Source of the DNA: Colwellia chukchiensis
Lineage (GTDB): Bacteria > Pseudomonadota > Gammaproteobacteria > Enterobacterales > Alteromonadaceae
Direction: 5' to 3'
NCBI RefSeq assembly: GCF_002104455.1
Contig: NZ_NBOC01000006.1
Span: 1-64,000, forward strand
Length of the DNA stretch: 64,000 bases
Shown: positions 24,073 through 34,765 of the stretch, piece after piece
Position numbering within the stretch: the first letter of the stretch is position 1
How the letters are laid out: each line of letters starts with the position of its first letter
Translations under genes and position numbers: made by a program
Notes under the pieces: model-generated
Database searches by the model: none
Told to the model about the DNA's origin: nothing
What the model saw: the letters and a program-made list of their open reading frames with translations, nothing else

Positions 24073-24822
24073 TTGTCAAAACGTGAAGAACCCGAAATTC
24101 CAACCATTACGCTCGACCAAGATCAAGTGAAAGCTAATCGTAAGCCGGATATCAAAGCAAAACAAAACCCACAGGCAAAGCTAAAGGCTCAGGAAACTAA
24201 GTCGCTTTCAATGCCATTTAAAATATTGTTAATTGCTCCTTATATTGGCTTAGCTCTTGCGGTTTGGCACTTTGACCAACAACAACAAAACCAAGCGATG
24301 CAAGTTAATGCTAGCAATGAAAGAATACAACTTTTAGAAAATCAGCTCTCAGCCACTGGCGAAGAAATGGGTGAGTCAACCGTGGCATTGAAAGTAAAGC
24401 TTGAAGCTATTAGTGAGAAAACAGAATTATTGCTGTCTGAAATGGATAAATTATGGGCATCAGCATGGCGTCGTAATCAACAAGAAATAAAAACGTTAAA
24501 TTCACAGCGTAATGACTTAGCACAGCAGCAACAAAAAAATATCAGTGCACTAGCTCAGCATAATGAACGTTTAGGTAATTTACAGGATAAAGTAACTGAA
24601 ACTGAATTTGCCATCAACGCCGTGTCTGAGCAGGTGATCGCCGCGACACGCTTAAAAACAGACATTGATGAGTTAGCAACGGAAGTAAACACCTTAGCCG
24701 CTGCTGCCACCAGTCGCGATAAAAAACAAATCATAACCGCAACCAGTATCAATGAACTGGACACCAGCGTACAGTTATTGCTGGAAAGAATTGAGCGCTT
24801 AGAAGCTAGGTTAGTAAGATAA
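24073..24822 (+). CDS. Single-pass membrane coiled-coil protein of unknown function
   Basis: A 249-aa protein probably started by TTG at 24073 with AGGA 7 bases upstream; no ATG near the start fits better. The N-terminal 50 residues are charged and Lys/Gln-rich, one membrane helix (about 52-68, ILLIAPYIGLALAVW) follows, and the rest is a long heptad-rich coiled coil (about 72-249) with many Gln, Glu and Leu. I recognise no family. The topology suggests a periplasmic coiled coil anchored in the inner membrane, for example a scaffold. It converges on pyrD. Confidence 0.6.
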   Translation: MSKREEPEIPTITLDQDQVKANRKPDIKAKQNPQAKLKAQETKSLSMPFKILLIAPYIGLALAVWHFDQQQQNQAMQVNASNERIQLLENQLSATGEEMGESTVALKVKLEAISEKTELLLSEMDKLWASAWRRNQQEIKTLNSQRNDLAQQQQKNISALAQHNERLGNLQDKVTETEFAINAVSEQVIAATRLKTDIDELATEVNTLAAAATSRDKKQIITATSINELDTSVQLLLERIERLEARLVR

Positions 24823-24878
24823 GGCTTTTAAAAATTTATAGACCTTTTTGCAAAATTGACTTATGACTAAAATTTTTC

Positions 24879-24957
24879 AGCACAGCTCTCGCTGTGCTTA
24901 AATTTACGGTAAGTGCTAGGGTTATCATGGCAATATTATTGCTAACGCATGATAACC
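24879..24957. repeat. Two hairpins between converging genes
   Basis: An 8-bp stem AGCACAGC/GCTGTGCT (24879-24898) and, 20 bp on, an 11-bp stem GGGTTATCATG/CATGATAACCC over an 18-base loop (24919-24957). They lie between the 3' ends of the coiled-coil gene and pyrD. On the minus strand the first is followed by GAAAAATTTT, so it may terminate pyrD transcripts. Confidence 0.4.
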
Positions 24958-24984
24958 CAGTGCTATACACCTTAGTTACAAAAG

Positions 24985-25995
24985 TTACAAAGCCGCAACT
25001 ATCTCCTTAATAAGTTTCGGCCCTTGATAAATGAAACCCGTATAAACCTGCACTAAACTAGCGCCAGCAGCTATTTTTTCCTGTGCATCAGCGGCGCAAT
25101 CAATACCACCAACACCTATAATCGGCAGTTTATTATCAAGTGCTTTAGCGAGCAATTTAATCACTTTTGTACTTTGTTGCTGTACTGGCTTGCCGCTCAA
25201 GCCCCCTTGTTCATTACCAAAAGGCAGATGAGCAACTTGTTCGCGCGCTAAGGTAGTGTTAGTCGCGATAACGCCGTCAATGTTATTAGCGATCAGACAC
25301 TCTGCTATAGAGCTGACTTCCTCGGCTGATAAGTCTGGCGCTATTTTCACCGCAATTGGTACATACTTTTCATATTGTTCAGCTAAGTTCGCTTGCTCAG
25401 ATTTTAAACTTGCCAACAGTTCATTTAGTGCTTCGCCATACTGCAAAGAACGCAGACCAGGGGTATTAGGTGAGGAAATATTTACCGTAATATAGGAAGC
25501 AAAGTTATAAACTTTACGCATACAATGAATGTAGTCATCTTTGGCATTTTCATCTGGCGTATCTTTATTTTTGCCAATATTAATCCCTAAAACGCCACGA
25601 AAATTAGCACTTTTTACTTGCTCAACAAGATAATCAACGCCATGGTTATTAAACCCCATGCGGTTAATAATGGCATTGGCTTCTGGCAATCTGAAAATAC
25701 GCGGTTTTTCATTGCCAGGTTGCGGGCGCGGTGTCACCGTACCCACTTCAACAAAACCAAACCCCATAGCATCGAATGCGTTAATGCACTCACCATTTTT
25801 ATCTAGTCCTGCGGCCAAGCCAACGGGGTTTGGAAAGTTTATGCCCATAACGTCAACCGGCTTATTAACGACCGTTTGTTTATATAAATGATTAAGTGGC
25901 GTAGCTCCAGTGGCCTTAAAAGTTTTTATCGTCCACTCATGAATAGTTTCAGGATCGATTTTAAAAAATACCTTACGAATTGCTGAGTAGAACAT
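24985..25995 (-). CDS. pyrD: Dihydroorotate dehydrogenase (quinone), class 2
   Basis: A 336-aa membrane-associated FMN enzyme oxidising dihydroorotate to orotate in pyrimidine synthesis. The N-terminal amphipathic region ([24 protein letters not shown]) is the membrane-binding part of class 2 enzymes. Family motifs: [55 protein letters not shown] with the catalytic Ser, and GVGGI near the C-terminus. AGAGG lies 4-5 bases before ATG. Length matches E. coli PyrD. Confidence 0.97.
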   Translation of the reverse strand: MFYSAIRKVFFKIDPETIHEWTIKTFKATGATPLNHLYKQTVVNKPVDVMGINFPNPVGLAAGLDKNGECINAFDAMGFGFVEVGTVTPRPQPGNEKPRIFRLPEANAIINRMGFNNHGVDYLVEQVKSANFRGVLGINIGKNKDTPDENAKDDYIHCMRKVYNFASYITVNISSPNTPGLRSLQYGEALNELLASLKSEQANLAEQYEKYVPIAVKIAPDLSAEEVSSIAECLIANNIDGVIATNTTLAREQVAHLPFGNEQGGLSGKPVQQQSTKVIKLLAKALDNKLPIIGVGGIDCAADAQEKIAAGASLVQVYTGFIYQGPKLIKEIVAAL

Positions 25996-26056
25996 AATAC
26001 CTCTTTAATTGACGCTGCTAAAAACTGCGCTTTAATCTTACTGTTGAAAAATTGGC

Positions 26057-26088
26057 AAAAAAAATCCCCGTTTATGGCGGGGATTTTA
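26057..26088 (-). terminator. Intrinsic terminator after the NAD-glutamate dehydrogenase gene
   Basis: On the minus strand AAAATCCCCG, a 7-base loop, CGGGGATTTTTTTT: a strong stem with T-run 25 bp past the stop codon, and just upstream of pyrD, so it insulates pyrD. Confidence 0.9.
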
Positions 26089-26113
26089 ACACTAATTTAA
26101 TGAAGCTTAATAC

Positions 26114-29100
26114 TTATTTCACTGGATCACAGTGCAAACTTAACAGCATAAGTTCACGCAAAGCAACTGAGAACTTGGCAAACTCATGAGTTTTACCAAT
26201 TCTAAAGTCAGCTAAAATATGCTGCCAACGCTCAAGTGGTTGTGCACTTTCGACAAGCCAGCTTTCTAACATCTTATCGACGTCAGTTTCACCTTCGCTG
26301 CTGCGTAAGATCACCGACGTTAATGAGCGTTGCTGCCAATCTAGTTCTTCTCTAAAAGACGCTCTAGCGAGTGCTTGCCAATGATTGTTCACTGGTTGAG
26401 AGGTAATTTGATCTAAGAACCAGTGTAAATCAAGGCGAGTGCCCAATTTAAAGTACAGATCAGTTGCTAACTCAGTCGATACCGCTTCAGATTTAGAGAT
26501 TTCTGCTAAGTCCATCGCAGAGAATAATGTGCTTAATAAAGACACTCTTAACGCCAAAGACTCAGGTACACCGGCATTAACTAAGTCGTTTTCTACACGC
26601 TTAATCTGCGCGGCTTCATCTTCTGCCATATATTGACTAATGGTATTAGATAGCTCTGCAAATGTTGCATGATAAAACGCAATTGACTCTGCAATGTTCA
26701 AGGCTTTATTACGATGGCGTAAGAACCAACGTGTTGCACGACGCACGGTTCTGCGCAATTGGAACAACATTTCGGTTTGTATCGCTGTCGATATCTTGTT
26801 ATCTAAGTTCGTCACTTGCTTCCAAATATCAGACAACTCAAACACGGCACTAGCCATAGCGTAGCAGTTGGCTATTTCTGCCGTCGTTGCACCTGTTTCT
26901 TCTTTCATACGATGAACAAAGTTAAAGCCCATGTAGTTACCAATGCTATTGGCTAACTTAGTGGCAATAATTTCCGCCCGTAACGGATGCTCCTGCATCT
27001 GTGCGCTGTACTTATCTTGTAGCTGCTTAGGAAACGCTTCAATAAGCAATGATTGATGATATTCGTTGTCAGTTATTTCAGGGTCTAATAACTCTTCTTT
27101 TAATACCATTTTGCTATACGCAAGCAGTACTGATAGCTCAGGGCGAGTTAAGTTTTTACCTAAGGCTAAGCGTTCAGCAATTTCTTCATCACTTGGAATA
27201 AACTCTAACGCTCGGTCCAACTTACCTGAGCGCTCAAGTTCAGTAATAAATTGCGCTTGCTCTTTTAAGGCACTACCACCTCGTAATTCGGTAACCGAAA
27301 GCGAGTGTGTTTGGCGGTAACAATCATCTATAACAATATCGCCGACTTCATCGGTCATGTCATAAAGAATTTTATTACGCTGCTTAACGGTTAAGTCACC
27401 GTTTTGCACTAAGCCATTAAGCAATATTTTGATGTTAACTTCATTATCAGAACAATCAACGCCACCGGCATTATCAACGAAGTCAGCATTAATACGACCA
27501 CCTTTTGCTGCAAACTCAATTCGGCCTAAATGAGTAAAACCTAAGTTACCCCCTTCACCGACTACTTTAGCTTGCAGGTCAGCACCATTAATGCGTAGCG
27601 AATCGTTAGCACGATCACCGACTTCAAGGTGTGACTCTTTAGAGCCTTTCACATAAGTACCAATACCACCATTCCATAAAAGATCAACTTTCATCTTTAA
27701 TATGGCTTGAATAAGGTCATTTGGTGCCATGCTTTGTTTTTGTGTACCTAGCATTTTCTTAATTTGTGGTGTTAGCTTGATCGACTTAGCCGAGCGGTCA
27801 AAAACGCCACCACCTTCAGAAATTAATGCACTGTCAAAATCCGTCCATGAGCAACCAGGAGTATTAAATAAGCGCTCTCGCTCTTTATAGGTTGTCGCTG
27901 CATTAGGCGCTGGATCAATAAAGATATGTAAATGGTTAAATGCCGCCTGCAAACGAATGTGCTTAGATAACAACATACCATTACCAAAAACATCACCTGC
28001 CATATCACCAATGCCTACCGCGGTAAAGTCAGTGGTTTGACAATCGATATCCATTTCACGGAAGTGACGTTTTACTGACTCCCATGCACCACGAGCGGTA
28101 ATACCCATACCTTTATGGTCATAACCTACGCTACCGCCTGAGGCAAATGCGTCACCTAACCAGAAATTAAACTCGTCTGCGATACCGTTAGCAATATCAG
28201 AGAATGTTGCCGTACCTTTGTCGGCAGCAACAACTAAATACGGGTCATCATCGTCATGGCGCACAACATTGGCTGGCGGCACAACTTCTCCGGCAACAAT
28301 GTTATCCGTAATATCCAACAAACCGCGAATAAAGGTACGATAGCATTCTTTACCTGCAGCAAAGATTTCGTTTCTGTCACCATTGGGTAGTTGTTTACAA
28401 ACAAAGCCACCTTTAGCGCCTACAGGCACGATAACGGCATTTTTAACTTGTTGTGCTTTGACCAGACCTAATACTTCAGTACGGAAGTCTTCACGACGAT
28501 CGGACCAACGTAAGCCACCACGAGCCACTTTACCACCACGCAAGTGAACACCTTCAACTTGTGGCGAGTAAACAAATATTTCAAATTTAGGCAACGGCAA
28601 AGGTACGTCAGCAATTTGCTCTGGCAAGATTTTGAACGAGATATAAGACTTTTCACCCGTTTCCGGATCAGGCTGAAAGTAGTTGGTACGAATTGTCGCG
28701 TTAACCATTTCAACGAAGCGACGAATAATACGGTCATCATCTAAGTTAGCCACATTATCGAGCGAAGACTCAATACTTGTGATCACTTTTTCAATCGCTT
28801 TTTCATTCTGCTTTTTCGCTGGCGAGAAGCGCAGATTAAAGAGCTTAATGATAAGTTTTGCTATCTCTGGGTAGCGTGCAAACGTATCTTCAATATAGTT
28901 TTGGCTAAATGTACCACCAATTTGACGTTCGTATTTCGCATAAGCGCGTAAAATAGAAACTTCACGACCACCTAGTTCAGCACCTAAAATTAAACGGTTA
29001 AAACCATCGTCTTCTAGTTGTCCGGTCCAAACTTTGGCAAATGCATCTTGGAATAAACTTTGCACTACTTCTAAGTTAAACTGGCCTTTACCAGTTAAAA

Positions 29101-30958
29101 GCATTGAGAAGTCTAAAATCCAATACACTTCACCATTTTGGGCTTTTACCGCGTATGGGCTTTCACCTATAACACGCAAGCCAAAGTTTTCTAACATAGG
29201 TAAAACGTCAGACAAATGCAGCGGCTCACCACTGTGGAAAAGTTTTAACTTCACGAATCGGCTGTCAGCGCTTTCTTCTTGTGGTTGATAAAACAACATT
29301 TCTAGCTGATTGTCAGGTGATAATGCTTCAAACTTCTCAATATCGACAATCGCCGTACCGGGTAATACTTCATCTTTATACGCTTGTGGAAAGCTGGTAT
29401 ATTTTCGGCTTAACGCTTTGCCTTTAGCTTCGCCTTTATGTGTGTTTAAGGCATCTGCTAAATTATCATCCCAACTACGAGCGGCATGATTTAAGTTCTT
29501 TTCAATTTCTTTCACGTTGATATCTGCTTTGGTTGAGTTTACTCGAACAATATAATGTGTACGCGCTTGTGCAGACTCAGAGAAGTAAGTCGTAAACTCA
29601 ACATCTTCAGTACTGCCTAATGCTTGCTGTAACAACTTTTGTGTGGCGACCCGCAATGCTGTGTTATAGCGCTCACGCGGCACATAAACCATACATGAAT
29701 AAAAGCGATCAAATGCATCTCGGCGCATAAACAAGCCGGAATAGTCACGCTCTTGCATCTGAAATACACCCAACACGTTTTTTAATAACTCAGCAGGTGA
29801 GCTTTGGAGTATTTCGTCTCGAGGGTAAGTTTCAAGAATATTGATTAACGCTTTGTAGGCGTGAGTGCCTGCTGCAAAACCTGAGTCTTTACAAACACCT
29901 GCCACTTTAGTTTTAATCAGCGGTAAATCTAAGGCACTATTGGTGTAATAAGCCGAGCCAAATAAACCGACAAAACGATCTTCGCCGATGACATTACCTT
30001 GCGCATCAAAGCGCTTAACACCGATATAATCTAGATGTGCAGGCCGGTGCACACGCGATTTGGCATTTGTTTTTGTTAAAATCAGCAGGTTTTTGCCTAA
30101 CGCAACTTCTCGCGCTGACTCACTAAGCGTAGAAATAAGGCGATCTTTCGTACCTTCATATTGACTCATTAAACCAAGGCTAGAGTCAACATTTGCGGTC
30201 AGCGCCATATCACCTTCTAAGGTTTTAATATCATAAGAGCGATATCCAAGTAAGGTAAAATTATCGGCTAGCACCCACTCTAAAAAGCCAATGCTATCAA
30301 GTTGTTCTTCTTTCGAACAAGGTAATGTTTTAGCTTGCTTAACTTCATCAATAACTTCTGATAAGCGAGTTTGCATTGGACGCCAGTCATCAACAGTTAA
30401 TGAGATTTCGCGCACTACAGAATGCAGTTCTTTACTAATTTTATTAAATACGGCATCGTCATTTTGACGATCAATCTCGATAAAAAATACAGTTTCTACC
30501 GATGTGGATTTAAATGACTGATCTACCGCAGCAGCTAAGGCGCTAATATTTTTACTTTTATCGCGAATTATTTTAATAGGAGAGTTAAGCATTAAATGCG
30601 GCGTAAGGTTTAGTCTACTTAGCGCAATCCTTACCGAATCAACCAAAAACGGCATGTCTCTAACGATAATTTCGATTATGGTATGACTAGATTTCCAACC
30701 ATGCTTAGACACCTGCGGATTGAAGACTTTGATAACAGGTTTATCATCTTGGTGATCGTTTAACGTATTCCAAAGACTTAACGTCGCACCATACATATCA
30801 CTGTCATTACGATGTTCTAAATCTAAGGTTGAAATATTTTTATATAGCAATTCAGCAAATTGTTTCACAAGTGGAGCTGTTGCTGCTGGAACTTTTTTTT
30901 CTATTAACTGTGCTACGTTCGAAAGTATCACAGAGGGTAAACCGTCTACTAACGCCAT
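26114..30958 (-). CDS. gdhB: NAD-specific glutamate dehydrogenase, large (180 kDa) type
   Basis: A 1614-aa enzyme oxidising glutamate to 2-oxoglutarate with NAD, the long-chain type known from Pseudomonas and Shewanella. A long N-terminal regulatory part with ACT-like segments (about 1-650) precedes the catalytic core (about 740-1260), with LRGGKVARGGLRWSDR, VPVGAKGGFVCKQ (substrate Lys), GIGDMAGDVFGNGM, AAFNHLHIFIDPAPN and VVGEGGNLGFTHLGR. The C-terminal 350 residues are helical. The frame is intact over its 4.8 kb. AAGGA lies 8 bases before ATG. It is monocistronic, between strong terminators. Confidence 0.95.
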   Translation of the reverse strand: MALVDGLPSVILSNVAQLIEKKVPAATAPLVKQFAELLYKNISTLDLEHRNDSDMYGATLSLWNTLNDHQDDKPVIKVFNPQVSKHGWKSSHTIIEIIVRDMPFLVDSVRIALSRLNLTPHLMLNSPIKIIRDKSKNISALAAAVDQSFKSTSVETVFFIEIDRQNDDAVFNKISKELHSVVREISLTVDDWRPMQTRLSEVIDEVKQAKTLPCSKEEQLDSIGFLEWVLADNFTLLGYRSYDIKTLEGDMALTANVDSSLGLMSQYEGTKDRLISTLSESAREVALGKNLLILTKTNAKSRVHRPAHLDYIGVKRFDAQGNVIGEDRFVGLFGSAYYTNSALDLPLIKTKVAGVCKDSGFAAGTHAYKALINILETYPRDEILQSSPAELLKNVLGVFQMQERDYSGLFMRRDAFDRFYSCMVYVPRERYNTALRVATQKLLQQALGSTEDVEFTTYFSESAQARTHYIVRVNSTKADINVKEIEKNLNHAARSWDDNLADALNTHKGEAKGKALSRKYTSFPQAYKDEVLPGTAIVDIEKFEALSPDNQLEMLFYQPQEESADSRFVKLKLFHSGEPLHLSDVLPMLENFGLRVIGESPYAVKAQNGEVYWILDFSMLLTGKGQFNLEVVQSLFQDAFAKVWTGQLEDDGFNRLILGAELGGREVSILRAYAKYERQIGGTFSQNYIEDTFARYPEIAKLIIKLFNLRFSPAKKQNEKAIEKVITSIESSLDNVANLDDDRIIRRFVEMVNATIRTNYFQPDPETGEKSYISFKILPEQIADVPLPLPKFEIFVYSPQVEGVHLRGGKVARGGLRWSDRREDFRTEVLGLVKAQQVKNAVIVPVGAKGGFVCKQLPNGDRNEIFAAGKECYRTFIRGLLDITDNIVAGEVVPPANVVRHDDDDPYLVVAADKGTATFSDIANGIADEFNFWLGDAFASGGSVGYDHKGMGITARGAWESVKRHFREMDIDCQTTDFTAVGIGDMAGDVFGNGMLLSKHIRLQAAFNHLHIFIDPAPNAATTYKERERLFNTPGCSWTDFDSALISEGGGVFDRSAKSIKLTPQIKKMLGTQKQSMAPNDLIQAILKMKVDLLWNGGIGTYVKGSKESHLEVGDRANDSLRINGADLQAKVVGEGGNLGFTHLGRIEFAAKGGRINADFVDNAGGVDCSDNEVNIKILLNGLVQNGDLTVKQRNKILYDMTDEVGDIVIDDCYRQTHSLSVTELRGGSALKEQAQFITELERSGKLDRALEFIPSDEEIAERLALGKNLTRPELSVLLAYSKMVLKEELLDPEITDNEYHQSLLIEAFPKQLQDKYSAQMQEHPLRAEIIATKLANSIGNYMGFNFVHRMKEETGATTAEIANCYAMASAVFELSDIWKQVTNLDNKISTAIQTEMLFQLRRTVRRATRWFLRHRNKALNIAESIAFYHATFAELSNTISQYMAEDEAAQIKRVENDLVNAGVPESLALRVSLLSTLFSAMDLAEISKSEAVSTELATDLYFKLGTRLDLHWFLDQITSQPVNNHWQALARASFREELDWQQRSLTSVILRSSEGETDVDKMLESWLVESAQPLERWQHILADFRIGKTHEFAKFSVALRELMLLSLHCDPVK

Positions 30959-31161
30959 GCCTTTTTCCTTTTGGATAAAACGCTTGAAAAATTATTTACA
31001 TTTACAGTCTGATATTTCTTGATACAAAGAATAGACTATCTGGGCGATCATATTAACTATCTCGCGGGATTGCGAGCAATATTTTAGATATATTACTTTA
31101 AAAATTGTGGCTTTATGTAACTCAAACAGCGACAAAATTTATTTATTCAGTAGTTATAAAT

Positions 31162-31187
31162 AGAAAATGACCTTTCGGTCATTTTCT
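31162..31187 (-). terminator. Hairpin after the RND transporter gene
   Basis: GAAAATGACC, TTTC-type loop, GGTCATTTTC: a 10-bp stem about 40 bp past the minus-strand stop codon. T-rich on both sides, so it can serve minus-strand transcripts of the transporter. Confidence 0.65.
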
Positions 31188-31227
31188 TGTTTAATTATGC
31201 ACTATTTATTTTTAAAAAATAGCTAAA

Positions 31228-33543
31228 TTATTTTCGCTGTGGCCACAGAAAAGCAGCAATAGCTGGTAGTACCAGCACAGCGGCAATCATATTGACCAAA
31301 AACATAAAGGTTAATAAGATGCCCATATCAACTTGAAACTTCAAATCTGAGAAAAACCAAGTTGAGACACCGATCGCAAGTGTAATACCTGTGATCAGCA
31401 CCGCACTGCCCCGCTCTTTCAAGGCATCAAAATAGGCACTTTGCACGCTAGCGCCGTGTCGTAATTTTACGCTCATGGTTGACAGAATATAAATACCGTA
31501 ATCAACGCCTATACCTACCCCTAACGCTATCACTGGTAGCGTTGACACTGTAAGGCCGATATTAAGCTCTGTCATTAACCATTGTGCGAGCGTCGATACC
31601 ACATACAGTGGCAAAACCACAGCGATAGTGGCTCGCAAACTTCTAAAGCTTAATAAGCACAAGGCAATTACTGCGCCATAAACATATAGCATCATAGGAA
31701 TTTGGGCAGCCTCTACCGCTTCATTCGTGGCCGCCATTACCCCAACAGGGCCTGAGGCAAGCTTAAATGCTAAAGTGTCATTCTCTAGCTCACTAGCCAC
31801 TTGCTTTGCGGCATCAACGACGCGGTTAATGGTTTCTGCTTTATGATCCTCTAAAAATAAAATCACTGGCATAACACTACAGTCGCTATTTAATAAGCCA
31901 CTGGACGATGGTACCCGAGCGATAGATTGCACTAAGGTTTGCTGATTACGCGAAAGTACTCGCCACTTTGGGTTGCCTTCGTTATAGCCAGCATTCACAA
32001 TTTTAGCGATGGACGCTAAACTAACCGCAGATTGTACCCCTGCAATGTTTTCCATCCGCCACTGGAAACGATCGATAATATCCATCTGATCGTAATAGGT
32101 ACAAGCATCTGCTGTGGTTTCTACAATCACCGACATATAATCAACACTAATTGCGTATTTATCCGTGATCAGAAAGGTGTCTTGGTTATAACGCGATGTT
32201 TCATGCAATGACGGCGCACCTGCATGCAACTCGCCAATCTTCATGTTTTGCGCATAATACAAACCAACAGCGTATAACAAGGCAGTAATGGCTAAAATAA
32301 CCACTGCAAATTGCCGTGTTGCCACAGCAGACATTAAACGCCAAACTTTATCTGAGGCTGGCTGATTATTCGTTTGTTTTGATGTTTTGCTGTCTATACT
32401 CAGGTAAGAAATCAACAGAGGTAAAAGGACTAAGTTGGTTAAAATAATCATAGCCACCCCCAAGGATGCGGTAATGGCAAGCTCGCGAATAATACCTATA
32501 TCAATTGACAATAATGTCATAAAGCCCACGGTATCAGATAGCAAGGCAATCCCCCCAGGAACTAGTAGCAATCTAAAACTTAATTGCGCAGCTTCTTTGC
32601 TTGTTTTACCGTTTTTGACTATTTTAGCGACCGAGTTGATCATCTGCACGCCGTGACTAACCCCAATAGCAAAAACTAAGAACGGGACCAGTATCGACAT
32701 AGGGTCAAGGCCAAAACCTAACGTTGATAACATACCTAACTGCCATATCACAGCAATTAATGAACAAGAAATTGGCAACACGGTTAAGGCTAACGAACGA
32801 CAAAACCAAAACACCATTAATGTGGTAATAGCGATAGCAATGGCAAAAAAGGTGACGACCCCTTTAGCGCCATTAGCAACATCACCAACCATTTTAGTAA
32901 AGCCAATAATATGAACTGAAATATTGCCCTGTTCGAATTCGGCACGAATCTCATTTTCGAGTTGCTCAGCAAGCACGATACTGTCTAGCTTTTTCCCGGT
33001 ATTAGGGTCTATTTCCATTAACGACGTTTTTACCATAGAGCAGCTATAATCGTCGGCGACTATGCTGCCAACAATACCGGCTTTTTCGATATTGCCTTTT
33101 ACGATCGCTAAGCCCGCTTCATCTGGCTGAAAATTTGCAGGGATCACTGGACCACCGGCAAAGCCATCTTCTACAATTTCAACAAAGCGCGTACTAGGTG
33201 AAAATAACGATTTAACCTGAATGCGATCTACACCGGGAATAAAAAATAATTTATCGTGTACGCCTTTTAAAGCCGTAAAAAATTCTGGATTGAAAATATC
33301 TCCGCTACTGTCACAAACGGATATTAAAACATTATTGGCGCCACCAAAATTTGCTTGGTGCTTCAAATATGTTTTCATATAACTATGGTTAAGCGGGATA
33401 TGCTTGGTAAATGCGGCATCAAGCTTTATTTGACTGGCTTGAAATAATAAAAATATGCTGGTTAATGCAAAAATAACCAATACAACAAGGCGGCGACGAA
33501 ACAGTGTCGCTTCAACGATATTTAATAAAGAGTTTAAATTCAT
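31228..33543 (-). CDS. RND-superfamily (MMPL-type) transporter
   Basis: A 771-aa inner-membrane protein with the RND repeat plan: one helix, a large periplasmic loop (about 40-220), five helices, a second helix after residue 405, another loop (about 430-600) and five more helices. FGLDPMSILVPFLVFAIGVSHGVQMIN and ALGVGIGVDYGIYIL carry the transmembrane acidic and Gly-rich motifs of MMPL/SSD-like members. It lacks the long HAE1 drug-efflux loops. The YCF48-like gene ends 5 bases upstream, so they form one operon. RND proteins with DUF1302/DUF1329 neighbours are thought to move hydrophobic molecules; the substrate is unknown. Confidence 0.85.
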   Translation of the reverse strand: MNLNSLLNIVEATLFRRRLVVLVIFALTSIFLLFQASQIKLDAAFTKHIPLNHSYMKTYLKHQANFGGANNVLISVCDSSGDIFNPEFFTALKGVHDKLFFIPGVDRIQVKSLFSPSTRFVEIVEDGFAGGPVIPANFQPDEAGLAIVKGNIEKAGIVGSIVADDYSCSMVKTSLMEIDPNTGKKLDSIVLAEQLENEIRAEFEQGNISVHIIGFTKMVGDVANGAKGVVTFFAIAIAITTLMVFWFCRSLALTVLPISCSLIAVIWQLGMLSTLGFGLDPMSILVPFLVFAIGVSHGVQMINSVAKIVKNGKTSKEAAQLSFRLLLVPGGIALLSDTVGFMTLLSIDIGIIRELAITASLGVAMIILTNLVLLPLLISYLSIDSKTSKQTNNQPASDKVWRLMSAVATRQFAVVILAITALLYAVGLYYAQNMKIGELHAGAPSLHETSRYNQDTFLITDKYAISVDYMSVIVETTADACTYYDQMDIIDRFQWRMENIAGVQSAVSLASIAKIVNAGYNEGNPKWRVLSRNQQTLVQSIARVPSSSGLLNSDCSVMPVILFLEDHKAETINRVVDAAKQVASELENDTLAFKLASGPVGVMAATNEAVEAAQIPMMLYVYGAVIALCLLSFRSLRATIAVVLPLYVVSTLAQWLMTELNIGLTVSTLPVIALGVGIGVDYGIYILSTMSVKLRHGASVQSAYFDALKERGSAVLITGITLAIGVSTWFFSDLKFQVDMGILLTFMFLVNMIAAVLVLPAIAAFLWPQRK

Positions 33544-33548
33544 GACAG

Positions 33549-34550
33549 TTACTTCGTTACCTTAATGGTTTTAATACCTACATCTGAGACCGCAACGATA
33601 TTATTTTTATACCACACACCGGCGATCAGTGCTTTACCATCTTTTTGTATATGCTTAGTAAAGCTAGCACCATCGTCTTGACTTTCGAGCACAACACCAT
33701 TATTGCCAAGAATAAATATTCGTTGGTCATCGCTAAGTACAATAGCACTTAACAGTGCGGTAACATGACTAGAGCTCTGTTGCCAAGGCGTGCCGTTTCT
33801 GAGGCTGCGAAAAATATGACCTCTTAAGCCCACAACCAATAAATTACCTTCTTGGGTGCGGTTGATATCATAAAATGAACCTTGGTATATCTCATCGAAC
33901 TTTTGCCAACTAACGCCAAAGTCATTACTTTTAGCAATTAAACCTATTTCTCCCACCAAATATAAGGTTCGGCCATCAGCAACGACACGGTTAAAATGAG
34001 GTAAAATACTGCCTTGCTCATCCAAGTATGCTTCTTCATCTTGACTTTTTAACTCGGCTAAATACGCTTGATCTTCTGGGTAAAGAAATTCATTGTGATA
34101 TTCAATTTGCCAGTTTTCTCCGCCATCTTGGGTCCGATAAAACAAGCCATATGCTCCCACGGCGATACCATTATCGACATCGTGAAACAAAACATCTAAT
34201 AAAGGTTTTTGCACATGAGGCAAGTGTTGTTGTATTTGCCAGCTTAGACCACCATCTTTGCTCGCTAAAATTGTTGCGTCATGACCAACAGCCCAACCGT
34301 GCATTTCATCAACAAAATAAACAGCGGTTAATGTTGTTTGTACAGGTACTTGTGCTTGCTGCCATTGCACACCGTCCGATGATAATAGAATATGACCGCG
34401 CTCACCAACCACCACCAACTTATCTTGACTAACCAAGGTTATATCGAGCAACAAAGATTTGCTGGCTAAAGGCGCATGCCTTGCGTCAAGGGTTTGTGCG
34501 CTAAGAATAGGTATTATAAAAATACTAAGTAAAATAACAAAAAGGCGCAT
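33549..34550 (-). CDS. Exported YCF48-like beta-propeller protein
   Basis: A 333-aa protein with a cleavable signal peptide (to about ILSA-QT, residue 18) and a seven-bladed propeller of the YCF48/photosystem II assembly factor HCF136-like type. Repeats of V..G..G.I..S.DGG..W are seen (VVVGERGHILLSSDG, AVGHDATILASKDGGLSW, AVGAYGLFYRTQDGGENW, LVGEIGLIAKSNDFGVSW). In non-photosynthetic bacteria these proteins commonly stand beside an RND transporter, as here; they probably act in the periplasm with it. Separate transcript from the DUF1329 gene because a terminator lies between them. Confidence 0.85.
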   Translation of the reverse strand: MRLFVILLSIFIIPILSAQTLDARHAPLASKSLLLDITLVSQDKLVVVGERGHILLSSDGVQWQQAQVPVQTTLTAVYFVDEMHGWAVGHDATILASKDGGLSWQIQQHLPHVQKPLLDVLFHDVDNGIAVGAYGLFYRTQDGGENWQIEYHNEFLYPEDQAYLAELKSQDEEAYLDEQGSILPHFNRVVADGRTLYLVGEIGLIAKSNDFGVSWQKFDEIYQGSFYDINRTQEGNLLVVGLRGHIFRSLRNGTPWQQSSSHVTALLSAIVLSDDQRIFILGNNGVVLESQDDGASFTKHIQKDGKALIAGVWYKNNIVAVSDVGIKTIKVTK

Positions 34551-34722
34551 AATTTAATTAAAGTGCTCCATCAACAGGAATAATATGGCTAAAAAACCTC
34601 AAAATAGATAGTAATGTAATGAGTTCATATAAAGCGCTATGCCTATTACTACCAAGTCTCTGCCTTTAGCTTAGCTAAAAAAACAAAGAATTAAAATTAT
34701 TAATCGTATGAATAAGTTAAAC

Positions 34723-34751
34723 AAAAACGGCTAGCAGGTGCCAGCCGTTTA
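34723..34751 (-). terminator. Intrinsic terminator after the DUF1329 gene
   Basis: On the minus strand AAACGGCT, a 10-base loop, AGCCGTTTTTG. It lies 15 bp past the DUF1329 stop and separates the DUF1302-DUF1329 unit from the YCF48-RND unit. Confidence 0.8.
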
Positions 34752-34765
34752 TCGAGGTTTTAAAC

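Noticed and set aside
34028-34432. 134-codon plus-strand open frame
   Set aside because: Lies opposite the YCF48-like gene and has no recognisable protein features or ribosome site.
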